This document shows positions 11,999 through 23,819 of a stretch of DNA of 64,000 bases, piece after piece; the first letter of the stretch is position 1; every line of letters begins with the position of its first letter. The notes under the pieces were generated by a model. The model did not search any database. It saw only the letters and a list, made by a program, of their open reading frames with translations, and was not told the origin of the DNA. The stretch is from Circinella umbellata. Lineage: Eukaryota; Mucoromycota; Mucoromycetes; Mucorales; Lichtheimiaceae. The position numbers and the translations under genes were made by a program. The DNA lies in the NCBI GenBank assembly GCA_025093555.1, contig JAIWNF010000020.1:558001-622000 (forward strand). Direction: 5' to 3'.

Positions 11999-14098
11999 AT
12001 TCCAACAATATATATATATATGAAAAATATATAAAAAAAAAAAATAGCAAAAGAGACAGAGGATTACCTTATGAATTCAATGAAAAAAAACTTGATATTT
12101 AAATGATGTTAAAAGGTGATTCCGAATAAAGAATAGTATATCGGGATATATACATATATTATAAAGCTTTCAGGTTGGTACGACTTCAGTACCAAAGATT
12201 TTGTTGATGATTTTAGGAACGTGCGTAAAGTGGTTTTTATCATTTTATGTTCTAGAAAGTGAAGAAAAACTAACATATATACTCCGAAATGATTTTGATT
12301 TTGATCATGTGCAAATAAAACAAAAATATATGAGAGAAATTGTATGGATGATTTAATATAATAGCCATAGAAAATAGTAAAAGCTATTATTCTGGAATAC
12401 GCATACCCAAAAAGAGAGAATTTTCTTTAGGTAATCCAAGCAAAGCAATCGAACAGTTTTTTTTTTCTTTGTAAATTCTGTAAATGTACTTTTAAAATAA
12501 TTTGACCAAAAGAAGTTCCGTTTTTCCATTCCGCAGAATTTTCTACCTTTTGGATCTTCCTAGTTACCATTCTTGTATTCAGTTACAGCGGTACTTTTCT
12601 TACTTGAAAGCAATTTAAACAGGAACCTGATCACACAAGACATAGGATCACAAAATAAAATTACAAAATCTCAAGCTTCCATTGAAGTCTATTGACTTTT
12701 TTTGAAACCCATTTAAAGTTTTACAATAATAATTGATAAACTTAAATAAACAAAACTGATGAAATTGATTGTGTGGTAATATAGTGCAGCTGATACGACG
12801 TATTAAGAAAATTCTATATATTATATATTATATACGTATTCTTCCAGGAAATGTTTATATGTTATCTTTATATTAAAAAAAACACATTTCTGTGACAAAA
12901 AGTAATGAGTGCAGTACATATTAATATACAATTATTGTTTGTTACTGTTACAACGTAGATGATGTACAATTAGTAAAATAAATTATAATAAAAAGTTAAT
13001 ACTTGTGCTAAAAATTGCGCTTATGAATTTCTTTATCTTGTTTTTTATTTAATGACGTTATACATGGAATTAGATGATGTTAGAGAAGGATATGAATTTT
13101 CTGAATTTTCTTAACACTCTTTTATGAACTATCACCATCAGCCTTCTTTCCCCTCCCCCCAAAAAAAGAAAGAGTTATAGGTAGAGAAATTGATTATTCT
13201 TCTTGAAAGAAGGGGGGACGCTTCAATCAATTTCATGTGACAACATGATATTTTTATCCTCGGTAAAAAGGTGAGAAATCAGAGAATCTTTGGAAGGAAA
13301 AACTACTCAAGTTCCCTCCCCCCCCCCCAATAAAGAATTAAAAATAAAGATAATTTGTCTTTATCTAGAAAATAATCATATATTTCTACTTTTTTGTAGT
13401 TTTTTTTTTCTCTGTATACGTAGATCCCTATTTTTTTCATTTTGGCCATTCATGCAACATCTGTCAAAAAAATATTGTGTAACATAAGTAAAAGATGTTT
13501 ACTTTATTTTTTCCAATTTCACTTCCTTAAAAGCCTAACCAACCTACAATATCACTATGGTTACTATATCTTTAGAAGCATATCGCAGTAAAAAAAAAAG
13601 GTGAACGAAGTTATAGGTTACTTTACCTTTAAAAGATGGACATATATTATGTAATAATAACGACAGAAAACAAAAGTACGTAGGAAAAACATACTATTAT
13701 TTTTGTACGTATAATGTGTAGCTTTATATACGTAGGCTACTTAACAACTGTTTCAATAATAGTTTGCTATGTTACCAACTTTGGGAAATAACTATGCAAC
13801 ACAAATTTGGTAATTTGTGTATAAAAGTAGTTACAATGAAGACATTCAAAAAGCCTTACAAAATTTGTGAAAAACAAAATAAAATAATAATAAATATTTC
13901 AAAATTTATATTTATACAAGTTGTTTGTTCATAAAGTTAAGAAGGAAATATTCGTTATAAAAAAGGGAGAGAGGAGAAAATGGAAGGTTTATAAAAAAAA
14001 TAACTATTAAATATAAGAATAGGAAGTAGTATTGATAAAAGGAGAAGTATATATTATATAAAAGGGGAAATAATTAAAAAAAAACAAAAATTAAAAAT
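11999..14098. other. Spacer between transporters B and C, with the B promoter
   Basis: About 2.1 kb of AT-rich non-coding sequence. The proximal part resembles the A promoter region. ORFs such as 13290-13487 are low complexity and rejected. A C9 run lies at 13319-13328. Confidence 0.55.
12177..12201. promoter_or_regulatory. Promoter element conserved between transporters B and A
   Basis: Counterpart of the block at 7753-7776, at a similar distance upstream of the copy B start. It shares GGT.CGAC and TACCAA, followed by GATTT. Confidence 0.4.
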
Positions 14099-16989
14099 CT
14101 AAGCCTTTTCCTCAACAGCAACTTTTTCAGAATCACCACCGTTAGATTTTACTTGTTGAGCTTTTTCAACATCACTAGGTGAATCACTATCACTACCACC
14201 ATCAAAGTATTTAGCAAGTTCACGTTCAAGTTCATGACCTTCATAATGAGGCATGTCAAATGCCATCTTGACGGGTGAAACACCTTCTGCATTTGCCTTG
14301 GCAAAGACAACATCCATTTCTTCCAAACTACGACCTTTGGTTTCAGGGAAATAAAAGTAAATCTATAAGACACATAAGCAAAGAATTAGAATTTCCGTTA
14401 ATACCTTTTCATGAAAAAGTAATATACAACATGTGGGTGGGTGTATTAAAAGACATTTGAGCTCTTGTAAAATCGAATATTCTGTGTACAACCCAAATTG
14501 TTATCTACTTACGATAGGAATAAACAAAAAGTTAAGAATAGCAAAAATGACGTAAATACCATAACCAATGTTTGCAATGGCAGGAGGAGTAATCATGACA
14601 ATAACATAGTTTGAAAGCCAATTGGAGCAAGTAGACAAAGCGTTGGCTTGGACACGCGTACGAAGAGGATTGATTTCTGCAGGATATAACCATGTCATAC
14701 CAAGGAAACCAATAGCAAAGAAAGTGTTGAAAGTGAACAAAGTAAGAGTACCTACACCACCTGGACCCTTCTCCAAAACAATTCTTTGTTCTGAATCACG
14801 AGTACCAGAACTAATACAACCAGCAAGCATAGCCATACTGCAAACCATACCGACGAGACCAACGAACATAAGCTTACGACTATAAATATATAAATAAAAC
14901 AAACATAGGTTTTTTCGTAGTTTAGAGTTTTTGGTAATTTTAAAAAATTTATATGAATAAAAATAAGATTGCAAAAAAATAGCTTACCGGCCAAACTTTT
15001 CGATCATAAACATAGCAACAATAGCTGACAACCAATATTCAGTTCCGTTGATAGCAGCCAAAAGACGGGACATCATAGCATCAAAACCAAGACTAGAAGA
15101 AATAAAAAAGATTGTGAGTAAACCAAATATGTGTATAAATAAAAGTGAATAATTCTTTTTTTATTAAATTTTGGGTACTTACGATTGTTCGAAAAGAACG
15201 GTAGCATAGTAACTATTAAAAAAAAAGAACAAAGAAATTTTCGTCAGTAGAGTAAGAGAAGAAATTAAAACAAATTCCGGAGGAGGGGGTTGTTTACTCA
15301 CGTAATAACATTAATACCTAAAATAATAACAAAAAAAAAGTAAGTATATGCATATAAAACATTGACTCAAAACAAACGTACATAGACATGCAGCATAAGT
15401 TATTTATTTATATATAAAAATAAAAGAATAAAAATACTTACCACAGTATTGTTGCATAGCTTGAGCGACAACACCAAGCATCATACGACGGAAATGTTGA
15501 ACACGACCATGTTTCCAGAATTCACGCCATGAAAAACCTTGTGCTTCAAGAGAGATAATATGTTCAAGAATAGCAACTTCTTCATTTACGAGATCACTGT
15601 TAGGATCAACATCATCAAGACGAGCGATAACATCACGCGCTTCATCATTATAACCTCTTTTCAATAGCCATCGAGGGGAGTCGGGAAGAATGAACACGCC
15701 AGAAGCAACAACGATACCAAAGAATGCTTGAAAAGCAACAGGGAAACGCCAACGGATACTTCCAGTACAAAAGTAGAAACCAAAATCAATCCAGTATGAA
15801 ATCATAATACCGAAACCAATAAGCATGCCTTCGTTCATGATAAGGAAACCTCGATCTTTTGGTTTTGCACATTCACTTTGCCATGTTGGAATAGTAGATG
15901 TAACCATACCGTTACCAATACCAGTAAAAAGACGACTGAAACAAAGTGTTCCATAATCATGAGCAGCAGCTTGAATAATTGTACCAGCCTATAAATCATT
16001 TTTTTTTTTAGAAATAGGTGTCAGTTGGAAAAAAAATTAAAGTATGTTGATATAATACAAAGGTATTTAGAAACCTACAATAATAATCAAGGTACCCCAG
16101 AAAGTAGAAGCACGACGACCAAGCGAATCACCAACCAATAAAATTAAAATAGCACCTAATAAACAACCCTATAAAAAAAGCCGAGATGAAAGAAAAGATT
16201 AGGTATAAGTAATTTTTGCTTACAATTCTATGGGAAGCAATGTAGAATCAAAATGCTTAAAACTTACAATTTGATAAATAGAAACCATGTTCTATAAAAC
16301 AAATATAATTATATGAAAATATTAAATTAGTACCAAGCTTCTTATCGTTGTTTTGGGTTCTCTAATGTATCTTACCGACTGAAGTTCTGGTGAACCAGTA
16401 CACATGCCTGGTTCTGCACAGACTGGATTTGAAGGAGAACGGGGTGTAGCCATAGGGAATTGTCGTTCAAATTCAGGAAGCTATACATATACGTTTTTGT
16501 TATTAGTCACTTTTTTTTATTTGGATTTTGTTGTCACCCACATTCACTGTGTATGAAAGAAGAAGAAAATAATCTTACAGTAAGCAAGGAACTCATAACA
16601 CCTTGATCATAACCGAACATACTAAATAAATAAATATTACAAGATAAATCATCATTACATAGTAAATTGATAACTTAAGTCAAAAATACTTACAGACTAC
16701 AAAATAATATTTTTTTTTCAAAACAAAAATCATATAGTTAGTATGTTTTTTCTTTATTTACATCAACATATAAAGTTATGGCGGGGGATGATGGATGTAA
16801 GGATCTAATGCATATACTATTTAAAAGGATGTGAAAGGCTTATATGTAATAAAAAAAAACTTACAATCCAGCACCAGCAACGAAACCAATAGCATGATTT
16901 AAGGCTTTACCATGAAGTTTCTTACCACTATGAACTTTAAGTTCAGGAATTGAAATCAACCATTTTCTTACAGTTTGTAAAAAACCCAT
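14099..16989 (-). CDS. MFS sugar/hexose transporter, copy C (two extra introns)
   Basis: Third and most diverged tandem sugar porter, first in transcription order. Twelve exons on the minus strand: 16989-16865, 16696-16694 (3 nt), 16621-16579, 16480-16376, 16291-16268, 16168-16079, 15988-15442, 15317-15302 (16 nt), 15212-15183, 15092-14988, 14879-14513 and 14362-14099. They sum to whole codons (1719 nt, 572 aa). Exons 7+8 (547+16) and 9+10 (30+105) together equal the single 563- and 135-nt exons of A and B. C therefore carries two introns that A/B lack, or A/B lost them. Family motifs are present: FGYDQGVMSS, IGNGM, LPDSPRWLL, QQYCGINVIT, and the PETKGRSLEE tail region. Confidence 0.92.
15302..15317 (-). 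other. 16-nt microexon of transporter C
   Basis: Encodes the GINVIT segment of helix 7 between acceptor TTTTAG and donor GTGAG. Without it the frame is lost, and with it the exon pair matches the 563-nt exon of A and B exactly. Its boundaries are therefore well supported. Confidence 0.8.
16694..16696 (-). other. 3-nt microexon (TCT) of sugar transporter C
   Basis: Minus-strand TCT between acceptor TGTAG and donor GTAAGTA, at the same codon position as in copies A and B. It is retained although C is clearly more diverged than A is from B. Confidence 0.75.
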
Positions 16990-19900
16990 GATGGATTATT
17001 ACGGTTATATATATAAAAAAAAATGTGTAAGAAAAAAAAAAGAAGTAAGAAAAATAAAATACAAAAAAAAAAGAGAGAAAAAAAAAGGTTTCTGATATTT
17101 TACATCCCAAGGTACAAATATATATAAATATATATATGTGGAAGAGATGATTTAACAGGTAAGATACCTTTTAAGTTTAGCCGAAAAATATATCTAAAGT
17201 ACCATACTTTTTTTTTTCTCATGAGATTGGATGTATATAATTTGTTATGGTTAAGCTGAGACCAGTATTAAAGGATTTGAAAGTTTTGAACTTGATTTAC
17301 TTAAAAAGTAAGGGAGTGAATATCAAAAAAGCTGGGGTCCCCACGCAATTTAGTTACACAAATAGGCGCTAATTTTTCCGGTTTTGGAGAATTGTACAGA
17401 AATCTGTCAGGTTGCGACAACACTTTATTCTGCTTAATTTACTTCTCTGTATTGACACAGATAACCCTCCCCCCCCCAAAAAAAAAAATACCATATAAAA
17501 AGTACAAGTGCCTTAAATACACTATTGTTGAACACAGCCCACACTACAGGTTTTTTTTTACCGTCACCAGATATTTAAATTTAGGATAATGTAATAAGAA
17601 AAGAATAAATGCCACTTATTATTATTATATATATATATCAATTTTCTTTATGTGTGTCTTTTTTTTTTACATGAGGAAAAATCAAGGACAATCATTCTTT
17701 TTTTGGATGTATCACAGACAACATCAAACGAATCATTATCGGGCTTATTATACATTTCTGTCGATTTCTGTTCTGATTTACACATTTCTATAAGCAGCAT
17801 GTGATGTCGCGGTACAGCCCGATTAAAAAAAATAATTCTACCAATTTATTGACCTTCCATCAAATGGTTTTCATAAGCATAAATAAACAAAACAATATCT
17901 TATGTAGAAGAATGATATAAAAAAAAACTAGCTATTGAAAGTTAAAAAAAGGTATGCCACGCATAGCTAATTCTTCAAATAGATACAGGTGATTGGGTGG
18001 CAAACGGAGAAAAAAAAAACCTTAGTTGTTCAATAAATCCCACTTTCTTTCTTCAACCTTCTTTCACACTTGAGTCCCCTCAACATCTCATTTCATTTTT
18101 AGTTCATTTTCATTATATCGCTTTTGTGTCATTTGTGTTTTCTAAGTCTTCTACTTGTGCAACTATTTTTTCTCTTTTAACGAAACCAATTTTTTTGGGG
18201 GGAGGGAAACAAAGAGTGAAGAATCAGATCTTATTACTACAAACCAGGAGCCATAGAACCCGATGTTATCGAGAGTTATCAAACACTCGTTGTGTAAGGG
18301 AAACTTCTTATATTATAATGGCTCAGTACTAAAAACTCGTCATAAGGGATTTTATTTCCGTTTAAGAAAATGTACTACTTATAATGCAAATTTGACGCCA
18401 TCAAGTAATAAATTGAATTACAAGATAGAGGGAAAGGAAGGGTTATCACTTTTTTTCTTGAATGTAGATGTAAATTAATACTTTTTGTTATACTAGTAAG
18501 CAATAATTTTTTTTCTTTGTTTTTTTTCTTCCGTTTCTATTTTCAAAGAAATAATTTCCTAAAGTTTCTACCTTTTTTTTTTCTTATTGCTTGGGGTTTA
18601 TTACACACGCTTTTTTTTGCATTAGAGAAAAAGTTAAAAAAAGGCTTGAGATCCAGTAATATCTGATCGGAGAAAAAACCTGAATTGTTCCCCATGATGT
18701 GCAGTGATGATATGAACACATTGCAAATAGAAACAATCTTTTTTAAAAGATATGCACATGGCACAAATGAGTTCTGTGAGACAATTTCAACAATTTGAAG
18801 AAACAATAACATATTTTTTTTTCTTACTACCTAATTCATTATCGATTTTTTTTCATAAAGTCAAATAAAATAAAAGATGTCGGGTGAATGGGGGTTTTCT
18901 TGCCCCCCACAATTATTTTGTCTTTTTCCAACCCTGTACCAACAAGGTTTCCGCAATAGTTAACAAAATACATATTTATTACCGATGGAAAAATATACTA
19001 TTGATATGAAAAAAAGTTTCGTGGGACTCACTAAATCAGGTTAAGAACATATAGTTTTTATTTTGGTCTTGAAAAACCGTATATTTTGTTTTTCTCCACA
19101 CATAATATACACAGCCTACTCCCCCACATTACCAAACAATGGAAAGCATATGATTTTTCTTGGATACGAGTAATTTTATTTCTATGGTTACTAACAATTT
19201 CCTAGGTAACTGCGCCCCATTTTTAGTTATGAGTAATATTATTGACTACTCTCTCATTTCTTTTACTTGGTAACAATAAGTAGAAAATCCCTCACAAAGG
19301 AGGGATGTGTAAAAATACAATTTTGGTGGTATGATCTATGTTAAGCAAGTTTGTGAAACCTATACAAAATCGTCGGAAAAAAAAAGAAAAAGTCTCACGC
19401 TAACTAAAATTATTTTTGATCAGGGTCAGGGACTTTTTACGTTAATAATTTTTTTCTACCTTTTTGAAACTGCTTACGAGATCAGCAGCACAGAAAAAAA
19501 AAAGGAGTGCTGGATAATTTATTATCCACAATTTATCATCACTACCATAGAATACAAAATATGGAAAAGAAGGAGATAGGCAGAGAAGTAAATAAATATA
19601 TATAATATTTCACTTATAAATAATAGTCACAAGATTTATAAAAATGTAAAAGCGATTTTTCTACTTTCTACCACCTTCCACAAAATCTGGCAAGTGAAAC
19701 GTGTAATAAAAAGGAAAAAAAAATTAGTTTTCTCTCTCATTTTTTTTCTCTTTCCATTTACTCAAATTATAAACACGTAAGCGGCCCTGAAAAAAAAAAA
19801 AGGATGAAGCGGTATCATATACCTTTTTTAATAAAAAAAAAATTATACCATCGGCGAATCATTCGGGAGTTCCAAAAAAAACTAAAACATGGTGTATTTC

Positions 19901-20179
19901 TCTTTTATGATCCCCTAAAACAAAAACAAAAAGAAAAAGGGCTTGATTCTTTCGTCTGGGTAACAAGGCTTAAACATTACGTCATGAGCAAACACAAAAA
20001 AAAAAGTGGTTGCACAAAAGTCTAATGATTTCTCTACCCTCCATTATTCTTGATTCGAGATACGCACTAATATAAGGATAATAATTAACACGGTTTATAT
20101 GTTTGTTTGTTTATTTTGTTTTTAACCTGAATTTATTATAAATAAGAAGCTTTTTTTTATGGAAAAAAAAAGAATATAT
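16990..20179. other. Long AT-rich spacer upstream of transporter C
   Basis: About 3.2 kb with no clear gene. A pyrimidine-rich stretch at roughly 18040-18180 is followed by a small ORF (separate entry at 18263). The remaining ORFs (17392, 17997, 19331, 19804) read as homopolymer-driven low-complexity peptides. Confidence 0.5.
18263..18478 (+). CDS. Small ORF with a mitochondrial-presequence-like N-terminus
   Basis: An ATG ORF of 71 codons begins MLSRVIKHSLCKGNF and continues with basic and hydroxylated residues (KTRHKGFYFRLRK) and no acidic residue in the first ~55. That composition is typical of mitochondrial targeting sequences. A pyrimidine-rich leader lies upstream, as in fungal 5' UTRs. 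No downstream exon or mature domain is seen in the following 1.6 kb. It may be a chance ORF, a tiny gene, or the stranded 5' end of a lost gene. Family unknown. Confidence 0.25.
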   Translation: MLSRVIKHSLCKGNFLYYNGSVLKTRHKGFYFRLRKCTTYNANLTPSSNKLNYKIEGKEGLSLFFLNVDVN

Positions 20180-20602
20180 TTACTTACAATAATAGTTAGT
20201 GATCATCGCAAGTGCCAAAAATATACATAAAAAAGTAGGACCCATTCGATCATCATAAAATGTAGTATTGGTATTAGATGATATTTCCCGTTTACGAATT
20301 TTATATGCACGTAAATGAAATTTATACAGTGAATATAACATCACCAATACGGCTGTAGAAAGAAATAGAACGGCAGAAATACGACTAACACGATCAGCAC
20401 CAAAATTAAACAATCCAATTGCAAATCCAACAAGAACGATTGTGAAGTTTAACCATGATAAAAATGTTCGTTCATTTGCAAAAAATACTTTGGGCTCAAT
20501 ACGTATAGGTATTGAAACTGGTTTGTTTACACTAGGACCTGATATGGGTGGTTCTTGTCCTTCTGCTATTGGTGGTGGTATATCTGTTGACCTTGATGCC
20601 AT
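20180..20602 (-). CDS. VTC1: Vacuolar transporter chaperone subunit 1 (VTC1-like)
   Basis: Small membrane subunit of the VTC complex, which makes and translocates polyphosphate at the vacuole. Read as 140 aa from MASRSTDIPPP. The alternative upstream in-frame Met at 20674 is less likely because it adds a non-homologous leader. The family block RIEPKVFFANERTFLSWLNFTIVLVGFAIGLF is strongly conserved and is followed by two more hydrophobic helices. The YDDRMGPTFLC motif precedes the last helix. The end is ambiguous: TGT-AAG-TAA stops the frame, but the same bases form a GTAAGT donor, so the last residues could come from a short downstream exon. The identity is secure. Confidence 0.88.
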   Translation of the reverse strand: MASRSTDIPPPIAEGQEPPISGPSVNKPVSIPIRIEPKVFFANERTFLSWLNFTIVLVGFAIGLFNFGADRVSRISAVLFLSTAVLVMLYSLYKFHLRAYKIRKREISSNTNTTFYDDRMGPTFLCIFLALAMITNYYCK

Positions 20603-20687
20603 ATTAATACATACATAAATAGGGAAATCTTCTATTGTACGTGAACAAGTATAAAAAAAGAGAAAATGAATCAAAGTATAAAAACTC

Positions 20688-20698
20688 TATATATATAA
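20688..20698 (-). promoter_or_regulatory. TATA-like element of VTC1
   Basis: An alternating TATATATATA run about 90 bp upstream of the VTC1 start codon, a plausible core promoter. Alternating TA tracts are common in this DNA, so the assignment is tentative. Confidence 0.3.
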
Positions 20699-21920
20699 TC
20701 GGTGACTTTTGATTATTTCTTTCAATTTTTTAGAATTGTCCGAATCATAATATAACAAACTGGAACATACGTAACATGATTAGTATAACTTGTTTTGGAT
20801 AATATTAGGGGAGAGCTTACACAACATTTTGTTTTTGTTTTTTGCTTCATATTGTAACGCCATGTAATAACACATGCTTGATTGATTATAATTTGTGTAT
20901 TCCTTGCAAGAAATGGCTGCCCTACAACTCGATTTTTGTTTAGCTTTTAATAATTCGTCATTAGTACATAGATGTGATGTTGATCTTTGTGAGGGGGGAC
21001 TGATTGCTTTATATATAATACATCGCCAACATTTTTCTTAATGTTTTACAAAACCCACAACTATGATGGTTTTCTTTTAGTTTAGGACGAAAATGAAGAG
21101 AGGAGAAAATTCACAAAAGCTCTATTATAAAAGTTAAAATTTAAACAGCACACGTTCTATTATTTTTACCACGTTTTGTTTGTCAACAATAAAAAATTAT
21201 TGTTACAATTTTTAGCGCCATCAGTATATAACGCACGGTTCAGAAATTAGTTGAAAGGAGATTAAAAGTGCGGCATTATAGTTGTTGAAAAGGAGTTTAC
21301 AAACCCAAAAAAAATAAAACTAGCACTTGTAGCCAAAATATTTCAGCCTAGCATAATTTTATAAGTTACCTATAACGAACAGTTTTCTAAATGACTGCAA
21401 TTTTTATCATTATAAAATATAAACTAATTAATTGAATTAGCAATCTGAAATATTGATTTACTATCACAATACCTAGAAGATTTCATAAAAAAGCTAACTT
21501 GTTCATGATTTGGTTGTGTCCTGTTCCGTCTTTTGGGTGATTGGTAGTCTAAAAGAACGGAATTTTTTTTTCCAGGGCTCACATGAGGAGTATATCCATT
21601 TAGCTTGAACTTACGATTCAATATAAATCATATTACGAAGCTGTTTGCCTATAAACGTTGAATGCCACTTGACTGCTACTGTGTTATTGCTCCACATTAC
21701 GTAGTTTTACACATATGCTAAATACACAGTAACTTTGTTTTTACTCAGAAACTTTTTTTGTTTTATGTATCAGTTGCAAAAGCAACAATATTTCATTTTT
21801 GAAAAATTAGTCACAAAGTCCAATACAAATTCCAATAGTCCTAAATAGATGATACGGTATCGTTCATACTATAATAAGCTTTCATTTTTATCTTTCCACA
21901 AATTTCTCTATTAGATATAT

Positions 21921-22141
21921 ATGTTCTGCTTTATTACTTTCAACCAGCTTGCAACCACATTATCACATATAATTAAAGCTGATGCCCCATCAAAAAAACC
22001 ACAAGTATCCAAGAGTCAAAAACTGTCTATGATACTGTTTATAAAGCCGTGCAAAATGGTAAAGAACAAAGTGGACTTTCACAGTGGGCAAAAACAAATC
22101 TGTTTTTTTATAAGAAACAAGCAGAAGTAGAATATCGTTAA
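21921..22141 (+). pseudogene. Frameshifted remnant of an unidentified coding region
   Basis: Two overlapping frames read like one protein broken at an A-rich run. The first frame ends near KADAPSKKPQVSKSQ. A frame shifted by one base continues TVYDTVYKAVQNGKEQSG and LSQWAKTNLFFYKK, to a stop at 22139-22141. The second part has balanced, non-repetitive composition unlike the surrounding chance ORFs. It could also be the last exon of a gene whose earlier exons I cannot see. Family unknown. Confidence 0.3.
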
Positions 22142-22826
22142 TTTTTCTTTTTTTGGGTACGTAAGACGGCAGTTGAAGATGAATTTGATTTATAAACTAA
22201 AGTTATAAGACTAAAAAATGTTGAGCAACTACAGATTTTTTTCAAATTATTTGAAAAGTTTTGCGTCAATGATTTTATGCCAGTATAATTTTGTGCTCCT
22301 GTTTTCCACCCTAAATTCTTGCATTATTGAAGTATTCACGCTATAAGTATTTTACGTTTCTCCGATACTGACTATATAAAGAATAACAAACTGGTATTAA
22401 ACTCGGTAAAAAAAGGAATGAAAATTAAAACAAAGTAGCTTTCAATGACATATCGTGCTACATGGATATATAGATAAAGAAGAGTGTTCGTTTATCCTGC
22501 TGTAGATCTTAAATCTGACAGATTTCAGTATAATTTCCATTTTAATTTCTTTGATTGTTGGTCTTGTTTGATTAAGTTACTGTAGTATACATTCTTTTTT
22601 TTCCCAATAAAAATAGTAATTTGGAAAGAAAGGTACTTTACCTTTCAAATCATCGAAACAAAAGGTAAAATATAGTAGTATAATATATTCTACCCTTTGA
22701 GCCATCCGGTCCCACTTTCCTAATAGTAAAATATAGTCAACTAGCACTAAAGAAATAATAATATTAATTCATGTATAAGTAAAGGCAAAAACAGCTCGCT
22801 CGCAGCTGTGTCTAGGCAACGAAAAG

Positions 22827-22970
22827 TCAAATAGACTTTCCATCACCTGAAGGGAGCCTTTCCCCATTATGGAATAGGTACCAAAGCGTATCAGAACTAT
22901 CCACGCCAGTGAGTGGCGATGTCTTACAAAGTCCTTCGGCAAAGCGGGTCACCTTTGTCGACGAAGCCAT
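22827..22970 (-). CDS. 47-codon ORF in a GC-rich island (possible gene remnant)
   Basis: A minus-strand ATG ORF (MASSTKVTRFAEGLCKTS..., ending GDGKSI) occupies a patch of clearly higher GC content that stops abruptly on both sides. Its normal amino-acid composition suggests it was once coding, perhaps the start of a transposon protein or an inserted fragment. No family is recognised and no continuation is found. Confidence 0.3.
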   Translation of the reverse strand: MASSTKVTRFAEGLCKTSPLTGVDSSDTLWYLFHNGERLPSGDGKSI

Positions 22971-23819
22971 GTTTTGACGATTCTTTTTGCTTTTGCCAGT
23001 TAATCAAATAAACAAAATACTTAGCTTGAAGCTACAAAGACAATTTGCTTTTTTACAAACTTGGATTAAGACAAAAAATGATCGTTTTAGTACTGAGGCC
23101 CGTAAATCATGGAATCTTTTGTAATTAAAAGGTTGAAAGAACCGCGACATTATTATGAAGGTTTTTTTGACCACAAAGAAAAAAAACTGGTTTCTGTTGA
23201 GACTTGTTAAATCTCCATATATAATAATCCAGGTTTTTTTTCTTGTTTCGTATTGCAAACATCCTCATAGATACACAGTTTACCAAGCTAATAGTCGTTA
23301 CTTCTGGCGTTTGTTACTGTAGTTTTATACTTGATCCTGTATCTACCGATACTAATGTACTAGCAATATAACGAGTTATGTACAATTATTATTACCAGGT
23401 ATTTTGTATATTAGGAAAAATACATAGAAATTAAATTCAAATGTTTGACAACCATACTCTTGTACTCTTTCACCGCACACACTGTTCAGAATTTTGAGAA
23501 GTCTTTATTCAATTGTGTCTGTGTTAACTTAAACACTCTCTTATATTGTTGAACATTTATTGGCTAATGTACATATTCCAGATCAATCATGAGAAAAACC
23601 AAACGCGTGCTAGATATATCAATATTAGTATTTTTAACTCTATGTTCATCAATAAATCTGTACATCTACAATAACTCCCACTGCATTCATGGGTATAGTT
23701 TTGACCCCATCTATTTTAACAAAGTCATCTAATTTTTTTAGAAAAAACAAGCCCATTAAGTCAGAAAAAGCATGCCATATCGAGAAAGATAATCCTAAAG
23801 AAAAAGATTATTTAATCAC

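Noticed and set aside
13319..13328. C-run and other homopolymers as possible regulatory signals
   Set aside because: Homopolymers are abundant throughout the spacers, and nothing ties this one to a gene.
17997..18332. 111-codon plus-strand ORF
   Set aside because: Phe/Ser/Leu-rich translation of a pyrimidine-rich leader, with no domain. It overlaps the more plausible small ORF at 18263 in another frame.
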